Source of the DNA: an uncultured Oxalobacteraceae bacterium | GTDB lineage: Bacteria > Pseudomonadota > Gammaproteobacteria > Burkholderiales > Burkholderiaceae | Assembly (NCBI GenBank): GCA_946480015.1 | Contig: CAMLIL010000014.1 | Span: 1 to 64,000 of the forward strand | DNA: 64,000 nucleotides | Direction of reading: 5' to 3' | Shown: positions 43,814-54,729 of the stretch, piece by piece | Numbering within the stretch: the stretch's first letter is position 1 | Layout of the letters: every line of letters starts with the position of its first letter | Made by a program: the position numbers and the translations under genes | Notes under the pieces: generated by a model | Told to the model about the DNA's origin: nothing | Databases searched by the model: none | The model's input: only the letters and a program-made list of their open reading frames with translations

Positions 43814-45229
43814 TTACAGCCAGCCGCGCACGATCATCTGTTCGGCCACATAGCGCGCGATCAGTGCATGTTCGTATGCCGTCGGGTGCACGTCGTCGGC
43901 AAACATGTAGTGGCTGACGTCGCCGGCAATGAGGTTGGTGGCGTTGCACACCAGCGAGCTGGTGCCGAGCGCGTTGGCGCCGCAGGCCGGGGTGCTGGTA
44001 TTGGTCAGGCCGTAGGGCGCCGGGTTAATGATCTGGTCGTGGCTGATGGCCCACAGGTCGACGTACATGATTTTGGCGTCATTCGATACCCCGGCCTTGA
44101 GCGCAGTGTTGAAGGCGTCGACCATGGCCAGAATCAGTTGCTGGGTGGCGGCATCCTTGGCTTTGGCGGCGGGCGCGTTGCCCAGGTCAGGCAGGTTATT
44201 GACGACCACGTAGTTGGCGCCCTTGCCGACAATCTGGGTCTTGACCAGGGCGGCCAGTTCGGCGCCGGCGGTGGCCATCTGCGGGATCAGTTTCGGTCCG
44301 TTGGCGGCGGCGTAGTCGGCGCCGGCTTTCTGGCCGGCGACGGCGCCGGCGGCGGTGCCAGCCGCGGTCGCGTCGGTCTGGGCCTTGACCACCATCGGTC
44401 CGTAGACGGTGGCGCTGGCGACGGCCGCGTTGCCGGGCTGGGCCGCCGCAGTGGCGACGCCGACGCCGACGATGGTCTCGTTGGTGCTACCGGTGCGCAA
44501 GGCTTCCGCACCCATGGCCGCGCCGATTGCCTGGGTGGCCGTGGCCGGGTCGGTGGCGCCCGCGCCAAGCAGGCCGGCCAGCGTGGAGACGAAGGTCTGG
44601 GCGCCGACCCTGGCGCCTTCGGCCGCGCCGGCGGCCTGGCCGGCAGCGGTGGCGGCGGCGGACAAACCGCCCAGCAGCGCCAGCGCGTCGTTACCGCCCG
44701 CCATGACGAAGACGATTTCGGTGCCGCTGAACTTGCCGCCGGAGGCCGCCAGGTGGTTGGCGACCTGGGTCACCACCGGCACCGTCAGCGCGCCCAGGGC
44801 GGAGCCGGTCGCCTCGTTGTTGGGGCCGATCGGATTGGTCACGCGCGAACCGCCCTGGGCATAGCTGAAGCAACCGGCGTTGTTGACCACCGGTACCGCA
44901 AAGCCTTTGCTGGCGTCGCCTTCCAAACCGGTCTGCGCGGCGCAGGGGGCGGGCAGGCTGAATTGGGCGGCCAGCAGTTCCTGCCAGATCTTGCCGGTCA
45001 ATTCGGGGTTGACGGTGGTGGCACTGCCATTGATGGTGAATTTACCGCCACCCAGTTGTTTGACGGTACCCACGTTGTAGGAGCCCACGTCGGACAAGCT
45101 GTCGCCGAAGGTGACCTGCTGGGTGTACTTGAGCTTGAGCGATTGATCGCCACCGCTGCTACCGCTGCCGCCGCACGCTGCCAGGGTGGCAGCGGCCAAC
45201 AGCGCCAGCGCGAATTTGGTTTGACGCAT
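43814..45229 (-). CDS. SGNH/GDSL-type hydrolase, lipoprotein
   Basis: A protein of 471 residues. Signal peptide with lipobox LAAC (lipid on Cys19) and a Gly/Ser linker, then GDSLSD with the nucleophile Ser at about 44, GGNDALAL and, near the end, DDVHPT with the Asp/His pair. This is the esterase/lipase-type SGNH fold anchored in the outer membrane. Between GGND and VVVNNLPD an Ala/Gly-rich insertion of about 110 residues is present, unlike typical members. Substrate unknown. Start at 45229 follows AGGAGACAAA. Confidence 0.82.
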   Translation of the reverse strand: MRQTKFALALLAAATLAACGGSGSSGGDQSLKLKYTQQVTFGDSLSDVGSYNVGTVKQLGGGKFTINGSATTVNPELTGKIWQELLAAQFSLPAPCAAQTGLEGDASKGFAVPVVNNAGCFSYAQGGSRVTNPIGPNNEATGSALGALTVPVVTQVANHLAASGGKFSGTEIVFVMAGGNDALALLGGLSAAATAAGQAAGAAEGARVGAQTFVSTLAGLLGAGATDPATATQAIGAAMGAEALRTGSTNETIVGVGVATAAAQPGNAAVASATVYGPMVVKAQTDATAAGTAAGAVAGQKAGADYAAANGPKLIPQMATAGAELAALVKTQIVGKGANYVVVNNLPDLGNAPAAKAKDAATQQLILAMVDAFNTALKAGVSNDAKIMYVDLWAISHDQIINPAPYGLTNTSTPACGANALGTSSLVCNATNLIAGDVSHYMFADDVHPTAYEHALIARYVAEQMIVRGWL

Positions 45230-45359
45230 TTTGTCTCCTAAATATTGATTCACGGCAAAACGAACGTTCGTGCTATTCGCCCTGCCGCTAATATGCCAGC
45301 GTTCGATTGGCTTGTATAGAAAAAACAGTTGCAACTTTGTCAGTTCGGCGCAACAAGGC

Positions 45360-46391
45360 CTAGTCTGGGGCCGCGCGGTTGACCAAACCGTGGACGATGC
45401 CGCTGGAACCATGGGCGGCGCGGCGCAAGCGGTCGTTGACGCCCAGCCAGGCTGGGCCGTGAGGTGGGGCTTCGACCAGAATCAGGTCGGCGCCGGCGCT
45501 GTCCATCGCGCGCAAGGCGGCGTACAGGGCGTGGGCGAAACCGTCCGGCGACAGCGGCAGGCGCAGCGCGGCATGCGTGGGCGGCAAGTCGGAATAATGA
45601 ATCAGCGCAATCTTGCGGCCGCCACTGTGCAGCAGCGCCAGGGTGTCGCGCAGCGCGGCGCTGTCGAGCATGGCCACCGGGGTGTGCGGCGCGTAATGCG
45701 ATTCCAGGGTGCCCGAGGCGCGCGGCGCGGCGGCGTCGGGCGCGGCCGGGAGCTGGTCGATCACGGCGGCAATGGCGTCGGCGCTGATCCGGCCGGGACG
45801 CAGCAGCACCGGGCCGTGGGTCGCCAGGCGCGACAGGTCGACGATGGTCGATTCGATGCCGACATCGCTCTGGCCGCCGTCGAGTACCAGCGCGACCGTG
45901 CCATCGGTGCCGAATTCGTCGCGCACATGCTGGGCGGTGGTCGGGCTGACGTGGCCGAATTTATTGGCGGAAGGGGCGGCAATCCCGCCCTTGCCTGCCT
46001 TGAAGGTTTGCAGCAGGGCGATGGCGACCGGATGGGCGGGGCAGCGCAGGCCGACCGTGTCCTGCCCGCCGGAAACGGCATCGGGAATGTTGGCGGCGCG
46101 CTTGAGGATCAGGGTCAGCGGACCGGGCCAGAAGGCGGCGGCCAGCTGCTGCGCTTCGGGCGGGATGTCGGCGGCCCAGTGCGCCAGGTCGGCCTCCGGT
46201 GCCAGGTGCACGATCACCGGATGATCCTGCGGACGGCCCTTGGCGGCGTAAATGCGCGCCACCGCGTCCGGGTTTTCGGCGTCGGCGCCCAGCCCGTAGA
46301 CGGTCTCGGTCGGAAAGGCGACCAGGCGGCCGGCCGCCAGCAAGGCGGCGGCGGCATCGAGCTCGGCCTGGTCGACCAAGGGCGCCTGCAT
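45360..46391 (-). CDS. L-threonylcarbamoyladenylate synthase (Sua5/YrdC with C-terminal domain)
   Basis: A protein of 343 residues. The YrdC domain (about 1-205) has GRLVAFPTETVYGLGADA, KGRPQDHPVIVH and PSANKFGHVSPTTA; a Sua5 C-terminal domain (about 230-343) follows. It makes threonylcarbamoyl-AMP for the t6A modification of tRNA. The start at 46391 lies two bases after the purK stop, so it is co-translated with the purine genes. An in-frame ATG further upstream would run through purK and is rejected. Confidence 0.88.
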   Translation of the reverse strand: MQAPLVDQAELDAAAALLAAGRLVAFPTETVYGLGADAENPDAVARIYAAKGRPQDHPVIVHLAPEADLAHWAADIPPEAQQLAAAFWPGPLTLILKRAANIPDAVSGGQDTVGLRCPAHPVAIALLQTFKAGKGGIAAPSANKFGHVSPTTAQHVRDEFGTDGTVALVLDGGQSDVGIESTIVDLSRLATHGPVLLRPGRISADAIAAVIDQLPAAPDAAAPRASGTLESHYAPHTPVAMLDSAALRDTLALLHSGGRKIALIHYSDLPPTHAALRLPLSPDGFAHALYAALRAMDSAGADLILVEAPPHGPAWLGVNDRLRRAAHGSSGIVHGLVNRAAPD

Positions 46392-46393
46392 GC

Positions 46394-47584
46394 TCACGGA
46401 ACGATGCCCAGGATGGCGCAGGCGGCGGCCAGCTGCTGCCGCGCCTCGGCCAGCGTCGGCGCGATGAAGGTCACGTGGCCCATCTTGCGGGCGCGGCGCG
46501 GATCGTCCTTGCCGTACAGATGCAGGCACGCGCCGGGCAGCGCCAGCACGCGGTCCCAGGCCGGTTCGCCGATACGGTCGCTGTCGCCGTCGAACCAGAC
46601 GTCGCCCAGGATGTTGAGCATGACCGCCGGCGAATGCTGGCGCACCTCGCCCAGCGGCAAGCCAGCCATGGCGCGGACCTGCTGCGCGAACTGGCTGGTG
46701 ACGCAGGCGTCCATGGTGTAATGGCCGCTGTTGTGCGGGCGCGGCGCCATTTCATTGACCACCAGGCTACCGTCGGCCAGCACGAAAAACTCAATGCACA
46801 GCACGCCGACATAGCCGAGTTCGGCCACGATGACGCGGGCGGCGTCCTGCGCGCGCGCGGCGCACTCGGGCGTGACGTTCGGTCCCGGCACGGTGGTGGT
46901 GAACAGGATGCCGTCACGGTGCACGTTTTCGGCGATCGGGTAGACCACCGAGGCGCCATCGGCCCCCCGCGCGGTCAATACCGACACTTCGTAGGCCAGC
47001 GGCAGCATTTTTTCAAGCAGGCAGGTCACCTGCCCCATCGCCTCGAACGCCGCGCGCACGTCCTCGCGCGAGCGCACGCGTACCTGGCCTTTGCCGTCGT
47101 AGCCCATGCGCACGGTTTTCAGGATGCCGGGCAGCAGCTCGTCGCCAATGGCGTCGATATCGGCCTGGGATGCGATGACATGATGCGGGGCCGGCCCCAC
47201 GCCCGACCTGGGCGCGCAATCGACGAAAAAGCGTTTTTCCGCGATGCGGTCCTGGGCCACCGACACGCCGTGGGCGTTGGGCGCCACAACCACCTGCCGG
47301 GCCAGCCGCTCCAGGCTGGCGGCGGGAACGTTCTCGAATTCCGTGGTGACGGCGGCGCACTGGGCGGCCAGCGCATCGAGGCCGGCGGCGTCCTCGTAGC
47401 CGGCGTTCACCAGGCGCTGGGCAAGCTGTCCGGCCGGGCATTCGCCGGCCGGTTCCAGCACCGCCACCTGGTAGCCCATGCTTTGCGCGGCCTGGGCGAA
47501 CATGCGGCCGAGCTGGCCGCCGCCCATCACGCCCAGCCAGGCGGACGGGTTGGCGGCGGGTAAGACTGACTTCGGATTACTCAT
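46394..47584 (-). CDS. purK: N5-carboxyaminoimidazole ribonucleotide synthase
   Basis: An ATP-grasp enzyme of 396 residues: [17 protein letters not shown] at the N-terminus, [16 protein letters not shown], and [18 protein letters not shown] with metal ligands. It carboxylates aminoimidazole ribonucleotide with ATP and bicarbonate in purine synthesis. One base separates it from the purE stop. Confidence 0.96.
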   Translation of the reverse strand: MSNPKSVLPAANPSAWLGVMGGGQLGRMFAQAAQSMGYQVAVLEPAGECPAGQLAQRLVNAGYEDAAGLDALAAQCAAVTTEFENVPAASLERLARQVVVAPNAHGVSVAQDRIAEKRFFVDCAPRSGVGPAPHHVIASQADIDAIGDELLPGILKTVRMGYDGKGQVRVRSREDVRAAFEAMGQVTCLLEKMLPLAYEVSVLTARGADGASVVYPIAENVHRDGILFTTTVPGPNVTPECAARAQDAARVIVAELGYVGVLCIEFFVLADGSLVVNEMAPRPHNSGHYTMDACVTSQFAQQVRAMAGLPLGEVRQHSPAVMLNILGDVWFDGDSDRIGEPAWDRVLALPGACLHLYGKDDPRRARKMGHVTFIAPTLAEARQQLAAACAILGIVP

Positions 47585-47585
47585 A

Positions 47586-48083
47586 CTAAACAGGCAAAAT
47601 CATGGCTTTGGCGGCGGCGGTCTGCTGGACGCGGAACGCTTCCAGCTGCTCGGCCAGGGCGGCGTCGGTGGCGGCCAGGATGGCCACGGCGGTCAGCGCT
47701 GCATTGGCCGCGCCCGCTTCACCGATGGCGAAGGTGCACACCGGCACGCCCTTGGGCATTTGCACGATGGACAGCAGCGAATCCTCGCCGCGCAAGTACT
47801 TGGACGGCACCGGCACGCCCAGCACCGGCACGATGGTCTTGGCCGCCACCATGCCGGGCAGGTGGGCGGCGCCGCCGGCGCCGGCGATAATGGCGCGCAA
47901 TCCGCGCGCGCGCGCGCTTGCGGCATAGGCGAACATCTCGTCGGGCATGCGGTGCGCCGAAACGACCTGCGCTTCGAACGGTACGCCGAACTGCTTGAGG
48001 ATGTCGACCGCGTTTTTCATCACGTCCCAGTCCGAACTGGACCCCATGATGACGCCGACCAGCGGCTTGTTCTGCTCAGCCAT
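47586..48083 (-). CDS. purE: N5-carboxyaminoimidazole ribonucleotide mutase
   Basis: A protein of 165 residues with [13 protein letters not shown] and [10 protein letters not shown] (active-site His), both diagnostic of class I PurE. It converts the PurK product to CAIR. It follows purC by one base in a leftward operon purC-purE-purK-sua5. Confidence 0.97.
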   Translation of the reverse strand: MAEQNKPLVGVIMGSSSDWDVMKNAVDILKQFGVPFEAQVVSAHRMPDEMFAYAASARARGLRAIIAGAGGAAHLPGMVAAKTIVPVLGVPVPSKYLRGEDSLLSIVQMPKGVPVCTFAIGEAGAANAALTAVAILAATDAALAEQLEAFRVQQTAAAKAMILPV

Positions 48084-48084
48084 G

Positions 48085-48981
48085 TTAAACCTTCACCTTC
48101 TCGCCGGTCAGGCGCTCGATGGCTTCGAAATACTTGGCCTGGGTCTTGTCGATGACGTCCTGCGGCAAGGCGGGCGCCGGTGCGGTCTTTTTCCACTCGG
48201 TGATGGTTTCCAGGTAATCGCGCACGAATTGCTTGTCGAACGATGGTGGCGACATGTCCGGGGCGTAAGAGTCGGCCGGCCAGAAACGCGAGGAATCGGC
48301 GGTCAGCACTTCGTCCATCAGGTGCAGGACATTGTTCTCGTCCAGGCCGAATTCGAATTTGGTGTCGGCGATGATGATGCCGCGGGTGGCCGCGTAATCG
48401 GCCGCGGTGCGATAGAGCTCGATGCTGACGGCGCGGATGTTGGCGGCCAGCTCGGCGCCGATGCGCTGTTCCATGTCGGCAAAGCTGATGTTTTCATCGT
48501 GCTCGCCCAGGTCCGCCTTGGCGGCCGGGGTGAAGATCGGCTCGGCCAGCTTGTCGGCCTGGCGCAGGCCGGCCGGCAGGGCGACGCCGCAAATGCTGCC
48601 GCTGGCCTGATAATCCTTCCAGCCCGACCCGATGATATAGCCACGCACCACCGCCTCGACCATGATGGGCTTGAGACGCTTGGCGACCACGGCGCGCCCC
48701 TTTACTTGCTCCACTTCATCTGCAGCCACCACCGATTCCGGCGCCACGCCGGTCAGGTGGTTGGGCACGATGTGGCCGAGTTTGTCGAACCAGAAATCGC
48801 TCATCTGGTTCAGGACCATCCCCTTGCCGGGGATAGGCTCGTTCATCACGACGTCGAAAGCCGACAGGCGGTCGGTGGTGACAATCAGGATCTTGTCGTC
48901 GCCAACGGCATAATTATCGCGGACTTTGCCGTGGCCCAGCAGCGGCAGGGATCGGATGGAGGATTGGTAAAGGCTTTTCAT
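48085..48981 (-). CDS. purC: phosphoribosylaminoimidazole-succinocarboxamide synthase
   Basis: A protein of 298 residues: [16 protein letters not shown] at the start, [35 protein letters not shown], and IADTKFEFG. It joins CAIR with aspartate. The ATG at 48981 (MKSLYQSS) matches the usual N-terminus; a GTG at 49035 would add 18 residues and lacks support. The ribosome binding site is weak. Confidence 0.94.
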   Translation of the reverse strand: MKSLYQSSIRSLPLLGHGKVRDNYAVGDDKILIVTTDRLSAFDVVMNEPIPGKGMVLNQMSDFWFDKLGHIVPNHLTGVAPESVVAADEVEQVKGRAVVAKRLKPIMVEAVVRGYIIGSGWKDYQASGSICGVALPAGLRQADKLAEPIFTPAAKADLGEHDENISFADMEQRIGAELAANIRAVSIELYRTAADYAATRGIIIADTKFEFGLDENNVLHLMDEVLTADSSRFWPADSYAPDMSPPSFDKQFVRDYLETITEWKKTAPAPALPQDVIDKTQAKYFEAIERLTGEKVKV

Positions 48982-49081
48982 GGAGGAAATGTTTTGAGAA
49001 AGCGAAAACCGGCGGGAAGGAAAATCCTCGCCCACCGGTCGAGAGAGTCGGGCTGACGGGCAGCCCGGTCAAAGCAGTATT

Positions 49082-50146
49082 TTACTTCACAAGCTGGGCC
49101 AGTTCACCGGCCTTGTAACGCTCTGCCATCTTTTCCAGCGGAATCGGCTTGATGCGGGCCGCCTGGCCTTCGCAGCCGAAGGCCAGGAAACGGGCCTTGC
49201 AAATCTCTTCAGCGGCTGCCCGGGCAGGCTTGAGGAAATCGCGCGGATCGAACTTGGACGGATTTTCAAACAGGGCCTTGCGCGTCGCCGCCGTCATCGC
49301 CAGACGAATATCGGTATCGATATTAATCTTGCGCACGCCGTGACGGATGCCTTCCTGGATTTCCTCGACCGGCACGCCATAGGTTTCCTTCATGTCGCCG
49401 CCAAACTCGCGGATCATGGCCAGCAGTTCCTGCGGCACCGATGAAGAACCATGCATCACCAGGTGGGTATTGGGGATGCGCGCGTGAATTTCCTTGATGC
49501 GGTCGATGGCGAGGATATCGCCGGTCGGCTTGCGCGTGAATTTGTACGCGCCGTGCGAGGTGCCGATGGCAATGGCCAGGGCGTCGCACTGGGTGCGCTG
49601 CACGAAGTCGGCCGCCTGGGCCACATCGGTGAGCAACTGCTCGCGGGTCATGGCGCCATCGGCGCCGTGCCCGTCTTCCTTGTCGCCCTTCATGGTTTCC
49701 AGCGAACCGAGCACGCCCAGTTCGGCTTCCACCGTCACGCCGATGGCGTGCGCAAACTTGACCACTTCGCGCGACACGTCGACATTGTAATCGTACGACG
49801 CCACGCTCTTGCCGTCCGCTTCCAGGGAACCGTCCATCATCACGGAAGTGAAGCCGGAACGGATCGCGGCCATGCACACGGCCGGCGATTGCCCGTGATC
49901 CTGGTGCATGACGACCGGAATATGCGGATACGCTTCCACCGCAGCATCGATCAGATGACGCAGAAAGGCTTCGCCGGCATACTTGCGCGCGCCCGCGGAC
50001 GCTTGCATGATGACCGGTGAACCCACCGCGTCGGCGGCAGCCATGATGGCCTGCACCTGTTCGAGGTTATTGACGTTAAATGCAGGCAGACCGTAGCCGT
50101 GCTCGGCGGCATGGTCCAGCAATTGACGCATGGATACGAGGGACAT
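49082..50146 (-). CDS. fbaA: fructose-bisphosphate aldolase, class II
   Basis: A protein of 354 residues. Zinc-binding [18 protein letters not shown] and [11 protein letters not shown] are present, as in the CbbA/Fba type of class II aldolases. It splits or forms fructose-1,6-bisphosphate in glycolysis and gluconeogenesis. The ATG at 50146 follows GGAG by about eight bases. It lies between pyk and purC in the leftward run. Confidence 0.95.
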   Translation of the reverse strand: MSLVSMRQLLDHAAEHGYGLPAFNVNNLEQVQAIMAAADAVGSPVIMQASAGARKYAGEAFLRHLIDAAVEAYPHIPVVMHQDHGQSPAVCMAAIRSGFTSVMMDGSLEADGKSVASYDYNVDVSREVVKFAHAIGVTVEAELGVLGSLETMKGDKEDGHGADGAMTREQLLTDVAQAADFVQRTQCDALAIAIGTSHGAYKFTRKPTGDILAIDRIKEIHARIPNTHLVMHGSSSVPQELLAMIREFGGDMKETYGVPVEEIQEGIRHGVRKINIDTDIRLAMTAATRKALFENPSKFDPRDFLKPARAAAEEICKARFLAFGCEGQAARIKPIPLEKMAERYKAGELAQLVK

Positions 50147-50255
50147 GGTAATACTCCAAACAATAGAAAATCTATCGGCCGCCATCGCGCGCGGGTGTGC
50201 AGCAGCGTTGGAGCGGCCACGGCAAGGATAAGGGTTCCCTTCCCTGCCGTAACAA

Positions 50256-50377
50256 GGAGGAAGGGAAAACCGTAGCGAGCAGGCCCGATATCGCGTCGAG
50301 TAGCGCAGCCGTACTTGAGTACGGCGAGCAACGCAGACGCGATAGCGGGACGCGCAGTAGGTTTTCCCTCCTCCTTT
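50256..50377. repeat. structured palindromic intergenic repeat, copy B
   Basis: A 120-base inverted repeat with outer arms AAGGAGGAAGGGAAAACC / GGTTTTCCCTCCTCCTT and centre CCGTAC-TTGA-GTACGG (50309-50324). Read on the minus strand it matches copy A (194-299) in its conserved blocks. It begins right at the pyk stop codon and may also stop transcription there. Confidence 0.75.
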
Positions 50378-51825
50378 TAGTCGAATTCTCCGACGCGTAC
50401 GATTTTTAACGCATTGGTGCCGCCTACCTGGCCCATCGGCTCGCCCCAGGTGACAACGATCATGTCACCTTTTTTGACGATTCCTTTGGCGACCATCAAG
50501 TCCTCTGCTTGTTTCAGCACAGCACTGCTATCGCCCGTTTGCAGCAGGTGATAAGCGCGCACATTGCGATACAGCGACACTTTACGCTGAGTCGAGAGAA
50601 TCGGGGTCAGCGCATAAATCGGCGTGTCGACCCGGTGACGGCTCATCCATAATGCGGTCGAACCGGACTCGGTCAGCGCCACGATGGCCTTGACGCGCAG
50701 GTGATGCGCGGTAAACAAGGTACCGTAGGCAATCGACTGGTCGATCCGGGTGAAGCGCACGTTCAGGAAATCGGCGTCGAGCTTGTTGTACTCGCTCTGC
50801 TCGGCTTCCACGCAAATGGCAGCCATCATTTCGACGGTTTCGATCGGGTACTTGCCGGACGCGGTCTCGGCCGAGGTCATCACGGCGTCGGTGCCGTCCA
50901 GCACGGCGTTGGCCACGTCGGACACTTCGGCGCGGGTCGGCACCGCGTTGACGATCATCGATTCCATCATCTGGGTGGCGGTGATGGCCAGCTTGTTCGA
51001 TTCGCGCGCCATGCGGATCATGCGCTTCTGCAAGGCCGGCACGGCGGCGTTGCCCACTTCCACCGCCAGGTCGCCGCGGGCGACCATGATGCCGTCGGAC
51101 GCGTCCAGAATTTCCTGCAACACAGGAATCGCTTCGGCGCGCTCGATCTTGGCGATCATCATCGGCTTGTGGTGGAACGGTTCGCCGGCGATATTGGCCA
51201 GCTGGCGCGCCATTTCCATATCGGTCGCGCTTTTCGGGAAGGAAATGGCCAGGTATTCAGCCTGGAAACTCATCGCCGTCTTGATGTCTTCCATGTCCTT
51301 GGCCGTCAGGGCCGGCGCGGTCAGGCCGCCACCCTGGCGGTTGATGCCCTTGTTGTTGGACAGTTCGCCGCCGACCTTGGTCACGGTATGGATTTCGCTG
51401 CCCACCACGCGTTCGACGACCAGCACGATCAAGCCATCGTTCAACAGCAGCTTGTCGCCCGGACGCACATCCTTGGGCAAGGCTTTGTAGTCGAGGCCGA
51501 CGCGTTCCTGGTTGCCCATTTCGCCGTTGTCGCCCCATTTCGCGTCAAGGATGAACTTGTCGCCGTTTTCCAGGAAGATCTTGCCTTCTTCAAATTTGCC
51601 GACGCGGATCTTGGGGCCCTGCATGTCGGCCATGATCGCCACTTCGCGTCCGCACTCGTTCGCCGCACGGCGCACCAGGGCGGCGCGGTCGATGTGGTCT
51701 TGCGCCTTGCCGTGCGAGAAATTGAGACGGACCACGTCGACGCCCGCACGAATCATGCGAACGAGAATATCGAAATCGGTCGATGCCGGTCCGATGGTTG
51801 CGACGATCTTGGTACCACGATACAT
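50377..51825 (-). CDS. pyk: pyruvate kinase
   Basis: A protein of 482 residues: [33 protein letters not shown], the catalytic [11 protein letters not shown] and [12 protein letters not shown], and [22 protein letters not shown]. It makes pyruvate and ATP from phosphoenolpyruvate. It lies downstream of pgk, from which a terminator-like hairpin separates it, so some control at that point is likely. Confidence 0.97.
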   Translation of the reverse strand: MYRGTKIVATIGPASTDFDILVRMIRAGVDVVRLNFSHGKAQDHIDRAALVRRAANECGREVAIMADMQGPKIRVGKFEEGKIFLENGDKFILDAKWGDNGEMGNQERVGLDYKALPKDVRPGDKLLLNDGLIVLVVERVVGSEIHTVTKVGGELSNNKGINRQGGGLTAPALTAKDMEDIKTAMSFQAEYLAISFPKSATDMEMARQLANIAGEPFHHKPMMIAKIERAEAIPVLQEILDASDGIMVARGDLAVEVGNAAVPALQKRMIRMARESNKLAITATQMMESMIVNAVPTRAEVSDVANAVLDGTDAVMTSAETASGKYPIETVEMMAAICVEAEQSEYNKLDADFLNVRFTRIDQSIAYGTLFTAHHLRVKAIVALTESGSTALWMSRHRVDTPIYALTPILSTQRKVSLYRNVRAYHLLQTGDSSAVLKQAEDLMVAKGIVKKGDMIVVTWGEPMGQVGGTNALKIVRVGEFD

Positions 51826-51844
51826 AGCTATCCTTGAGTTGAAG

Positions 51845-51870
51845 TAAAAGCGCAGCCCTTCGGCTGCGCT
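51845..51870 (-). terminator. terminator between pgk and pyk
   Basis: AGCGCAGCC/GGCTGCGCT stem with loop CTTC (51849-51870), followed on the minus strand by TTTTAC. It is likely a partial or full terminator of pgk. Confidence 0.7.
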
Positions 51871-51875
51871 AGTGA

Positions 51876-53099
51876 TTACTGGGAGCTGCGTTGCAGCAGG
51901 ATTTCAACTGCTGGCAGGGTTTTGCCTTCGAGGAACTCCAGGAAGGCGCCGCCACCGGTGGAGATGTAACCGATTTTGTCGGTTATCGCGTATTTCGCAA
52001 TCGCTGCCAGCGTATCGCCGCCGCCCGCGATGGAAAAGGCCTTGGAGCCGGCGATCGCCAGCGCCAGGGTTTTGGTCCCCTCACCGAATTGATCGAACTC
52101 GAACACGCCCACCGGGCCGTTCCAGACGATGGTGCCGGCGGCGGCGATTTGCCCTGCCAGCGTTGCGGCCGTTTTCGGGCCGATATCGAGAATCATGTCG
52201 TCGTCGGCCACATCGGCGACGTCTTTGACGGTCGCCACTGCGGTCGGAGAAAATTCTTTGGCGCATACCACGTCCACCGGAATCGGCACTTGCGCGCCGC
52301 GCGCGGCCATCATGTCGATGATGGCCTTGGCCTCGCCCACCAGCTCGGCTTCCACGAGCGACTTGCCGATGTTCAGGCCGACCGCCTTCATGAAGGTATT
52401 GGCGATGCCGCCGCCGACGATCAGCTTATCGACCTTGTCGGCCAGCGCTTTCAGGATCGACAGCTTGGAGGAAACCTTGGAGCCGGCCACGATGGCCAGC
52501 AGCGGACGCTGCGGTGCACCCAGGGCTTTGCCCAGGGCATCGAGTTCGGCGGCCAGCAAGGGACCGGCGCACACGACGGGCGCGAACTTGGCGATGCCGT
52601 GGGTGGTCGCCTCGGCCCGGTGGGCGGTGCCGAAGGCATCGTTGACGTAAATATCGCACAGCTTGGCCATCTTCTGGGCCAGTTCATCGCTGTTTTTCTT
52701 TTCACCCTTGTTCACGCGGCAGTTTTCCAGCAGCACGATCTGGCCCGGCTGGAGCTGTTCCAGCCCGGCGCCATCGACCCAGTTCTGCTTCAGTTCGACC
52801 GGCTGGCCGAGCAGCTCGGACAGGCGCCTGGCGACCGGCGCCAGGCTGTCCTCGGGCTTGAACTCGCCTTCGGTCGGACGGCCCAGGTGCGACGTGACCA
52901 TGACGGCCGCGCCGGCCTTGGCGGCGGCGGCAATGGCCGGCACCGAAGCGCGGATGCGCGTGTCTTCGGTGATGTTGCCGGCGTCATCCTGGGGGACGTT
53001 CAGGTCGGCGCGGATGAACACGCGTTTGCCTTGCAGCGCATGTTGATCGATCAGGTCTTGCAGACGGGAAAAATTGAGAACAGCGTGCATGGGGTCCAT
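51876..53099 (-). CDS. pgk: phosphoglycerate kinase
   Basis: A protein of about 407 residues: [69 protein letters not shown] and the C-terminal GGGDTLAAI. It transfers the acyl phosphate of 1,3-bisphosphoglycerate to ADP. ATG codons at 53099 and 53090 are both possible; neither has a clear ribosome binding site. First gene of the leftward glycolysis group. Confidence 0.96.
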   Translation of the reverse strand: MDPMHAVLNFSRLQDLIDQHALQGKRVFIRADLNVPQDDAGNITEDTRIRASVPAIAAAAKAGAAVMVTSHLGRPTEGEFKPEDSLAPVARRLSELLGQPVELKQNWVDGAGLEQLQPGQIVLLENCRVNKGEKKNSDELAQKMAKLCDIYVNDAFGTAHRAEATTHGIAKFAPVVCAGPLLAAELDALGKALGAPQRPLLAIVAGSKVSSKLSILKALADKVDKLIVGGGIANTFMKAVGLNIGKSLVEAELVGEAKAIIDMMAARGAQVPIPVDVVCAKEFSPTAVATVKDVADVADDDMILDIGPKTAATLAGQIAAAGTIVWNGPVGVFEFDQFGEGTKTLALAIAGSKAFSIAGGGDTLAAIAKYAITDKIGYISTGGGAFLEFLEGKTLPAVEILLQRSSQ

Positions 53100-53163
53100 T
53101 ACTCAAAATGATGAAAGATCGCTATTTTACCGCAAGCCGGACTTGAATTTTGTATTGTCTTGC

Positions 53164-53493
53164 TCACTGCAGCCCAATCCGCAATACGGTAAAGCACAGC
53201 ATTCCGACGATAATCATCTCCAGCATATTGCGCCGCAGCATGTAGTAAGCGCTGGCCGCGAGCGCCGCCACCAGCTTGCAATTGGCCGCGTTCAGTTGCA
53301 CCACCTGGGCGGCGTCCAGCACCAGATCCGGCGCGACGATGGCCGCCAGCGCACAGGCCGGCGCATAGCGCAACATGTCCTGGACCCGCCTGGGGATGGT
53401 AATGCGGTGGCCGACCAGCCAGAAGGAACTGCGGGTGGCGGCAGTGGCCACGGCCAGCACGCCGATGGTCAGCCAGACTTCCAGGTCGCTCAT
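53164..53493 (-). CDS. azlD: AzlD-type branched-chain amino acid transport protein
   Basis: A membrane protein of 109 residues with three to four hydrophobic helices and the family pattern ATRSSFWLVGHRITIPRRVQDMLRYAPACALAAIVAP. AzlD is the small partner of the exporter AzlCD. Its start overlaps the azlC stop by four bases (ATGA). Confidence 0.88.
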   Translation of the reverse strand: MSDLEVWLTIGVLAVATAATRSSFWLVGHRITIPRRVQDMLRYAPACALAAIVAPDLVLDAAQVVQLNAANCKLVAALAASAYYMLRRNMLEMIIVGMLCFTVLRIGLQ

Positions 53494-54233
53494 GGGCGTT
53501 TTCCCTTGCCGAAGAATTTCTGCGCCAGCATGGCGCTGCCCATGCCGGCCACGGTGGCCGCGAGCAGGCCCAGCTTGTAGGGCAAGGCATGCGCCAGCAC
53601 CGCCACCACGCTCGCCACCACCACCCCGCACAGGGCGGGATGGCCGACCGTCAGTGGAATCATGATGCAAATGTTGGCCAGGGTGCCCGCAAAGCCCAGC
53701 CCCCACTGCGCGGGCACGGCCGCCCCCAGGAAGATGCCGGCGATCGAACCGAGCTGCCAGGCGCCCCAGTTTGGATACAGCAATCCCTTGAGATAAGACA
53801 GTTTGCCGACGGCCGGCGCCTCGCTGGGAAAGCGTTGCAGGAACATGGCCGTGGTCGTGTCGCCGGTCGTGTAGCCCAGCGCCAGCCTGCTCTTCCAGGA
53901 AAGATGGGCGAAATGCGGCGCCAGCAGGGCGGAAAAAATGATGAAGCGCAGGTTGATGACGATCGCCGTGGCGAACACCATCCAGATCGGCGCGCCGGCG
54001 GCGATCAGCGGCAGCGACGCCAGCTGGGCCGCTCCGGCAAATACCAGCAGGGTCATGCCCAGCGCCTGGGCCACCGTCAGGCCGCTCTTGACCATGGCGA
54101 TGCCGACCACCACGCCCCAGGCGCCGATGCCGAACAGGGTCGGGGTGCCGACGCGCAAGCCTTCGCGCCAGACCGCGGGATCTTCGTCGGGAGGCCGTTG
54201 CGTCACGGCCGGCGGCGCGGCGAGCTCACTCAT
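53490..54233 (-). CDS. azlC: AzlC-type branched-chain amino acid exporter
   Basis: A membrane protein of 247 residues: GIAMVKSGLTVAQALGMTLLVFAGAAQLA, INLRFIIFSALLAPHF and GYTTGDTTTAMFL are typical of AzlC. With AzlD it exports branched-chain amino acids. The ATG at 54233 follows AGGAATG. It is the first gene of the two-gene operon. Confidence 0.88.
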   Translation of the reverse strand: MSELAAPPAVTQRPPDEDPAVWREGLRVGTPTLFGIGAWGVVVGIAMVKSGLTVAQALGMTLLVFAGAAQLASLPLIAAGAPIWMVFATAIVINLRFIIFSALLAPHFAHLSWKSRLALGYTTGDTTTAMFLQRFPSEAPAVGKLSYLKGLLYPNWGAWQLGSIAGIFLGAAVPAQWGLGFAGTLANICIMIPLTVGHPALCGVVVASVVAVLAHALPYKLGLLAATVAGMGSAMLAQKFFGKGKRP

Positions 54234-54466
54234 GTGGCATTCCTGCCACATAGCTGCGGAGGTGCCGCTGACGGACGCGCGAAACCGGCAATGCGACGAC
54301 GGTGGGGCATGAAACGCAAGGAAAGTTGAGCGCCAACGCTGTTTTTCATTGGAAACAGTGGCGCACGGCCGTGAATGGTAGAGCGCTATTTTACCGATCA
54401 TTCCGGCAAGCTGCGCGAATCCGCTAAAATCGTGGTTTTACATTGTTTACTGTGGACGGAGCATCG

Positions 54467-54661
54467 ATGAACCAGAAGAATACGCCAGCGGTCGAACTCG
54501 GCGACAAAGACTTGCCAGCCCATTGCCCTAACCCGGCCATGCCGCTGTGGTCGTCGCACCCGCGGGTTTTCCTCGATTTCGGCCATGACGGCCTGGCCAA
54601 GTGCCCATACTGCGGCACCGAATACCGCCTCAAGCCCGGCACCGTGCTGTCCCACCATTAA
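54467..54661 (+). CDS. zinc-finger domain protein (zf-CHCC type)
   Basis: A protein of 64 residues. It has one Cys and one His in AHCPNP...SSHPRVFLDF and CPYCGTEY at the end, the CHCC zinc pattern related to the NDUFS6 subunit of complex I. Common in betaproteobacteria, function unclear. The ATG at 54467 follows GGACGGAG. Confidence 0.85.
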   Translation: MNQKNTPAVELGDKDLPAHCPNPAMPLWSSHPRVFLDFGHDGLAKCPYCGTEYRLKPGTVLSHH

Positions 54662-54729
54662 ATCGCGCCGGTCGGCACGCGATGGCTGCGACCGGCCATC
54701 CACCGTGCCGCCCAGCCGGAGGTTCCCAC

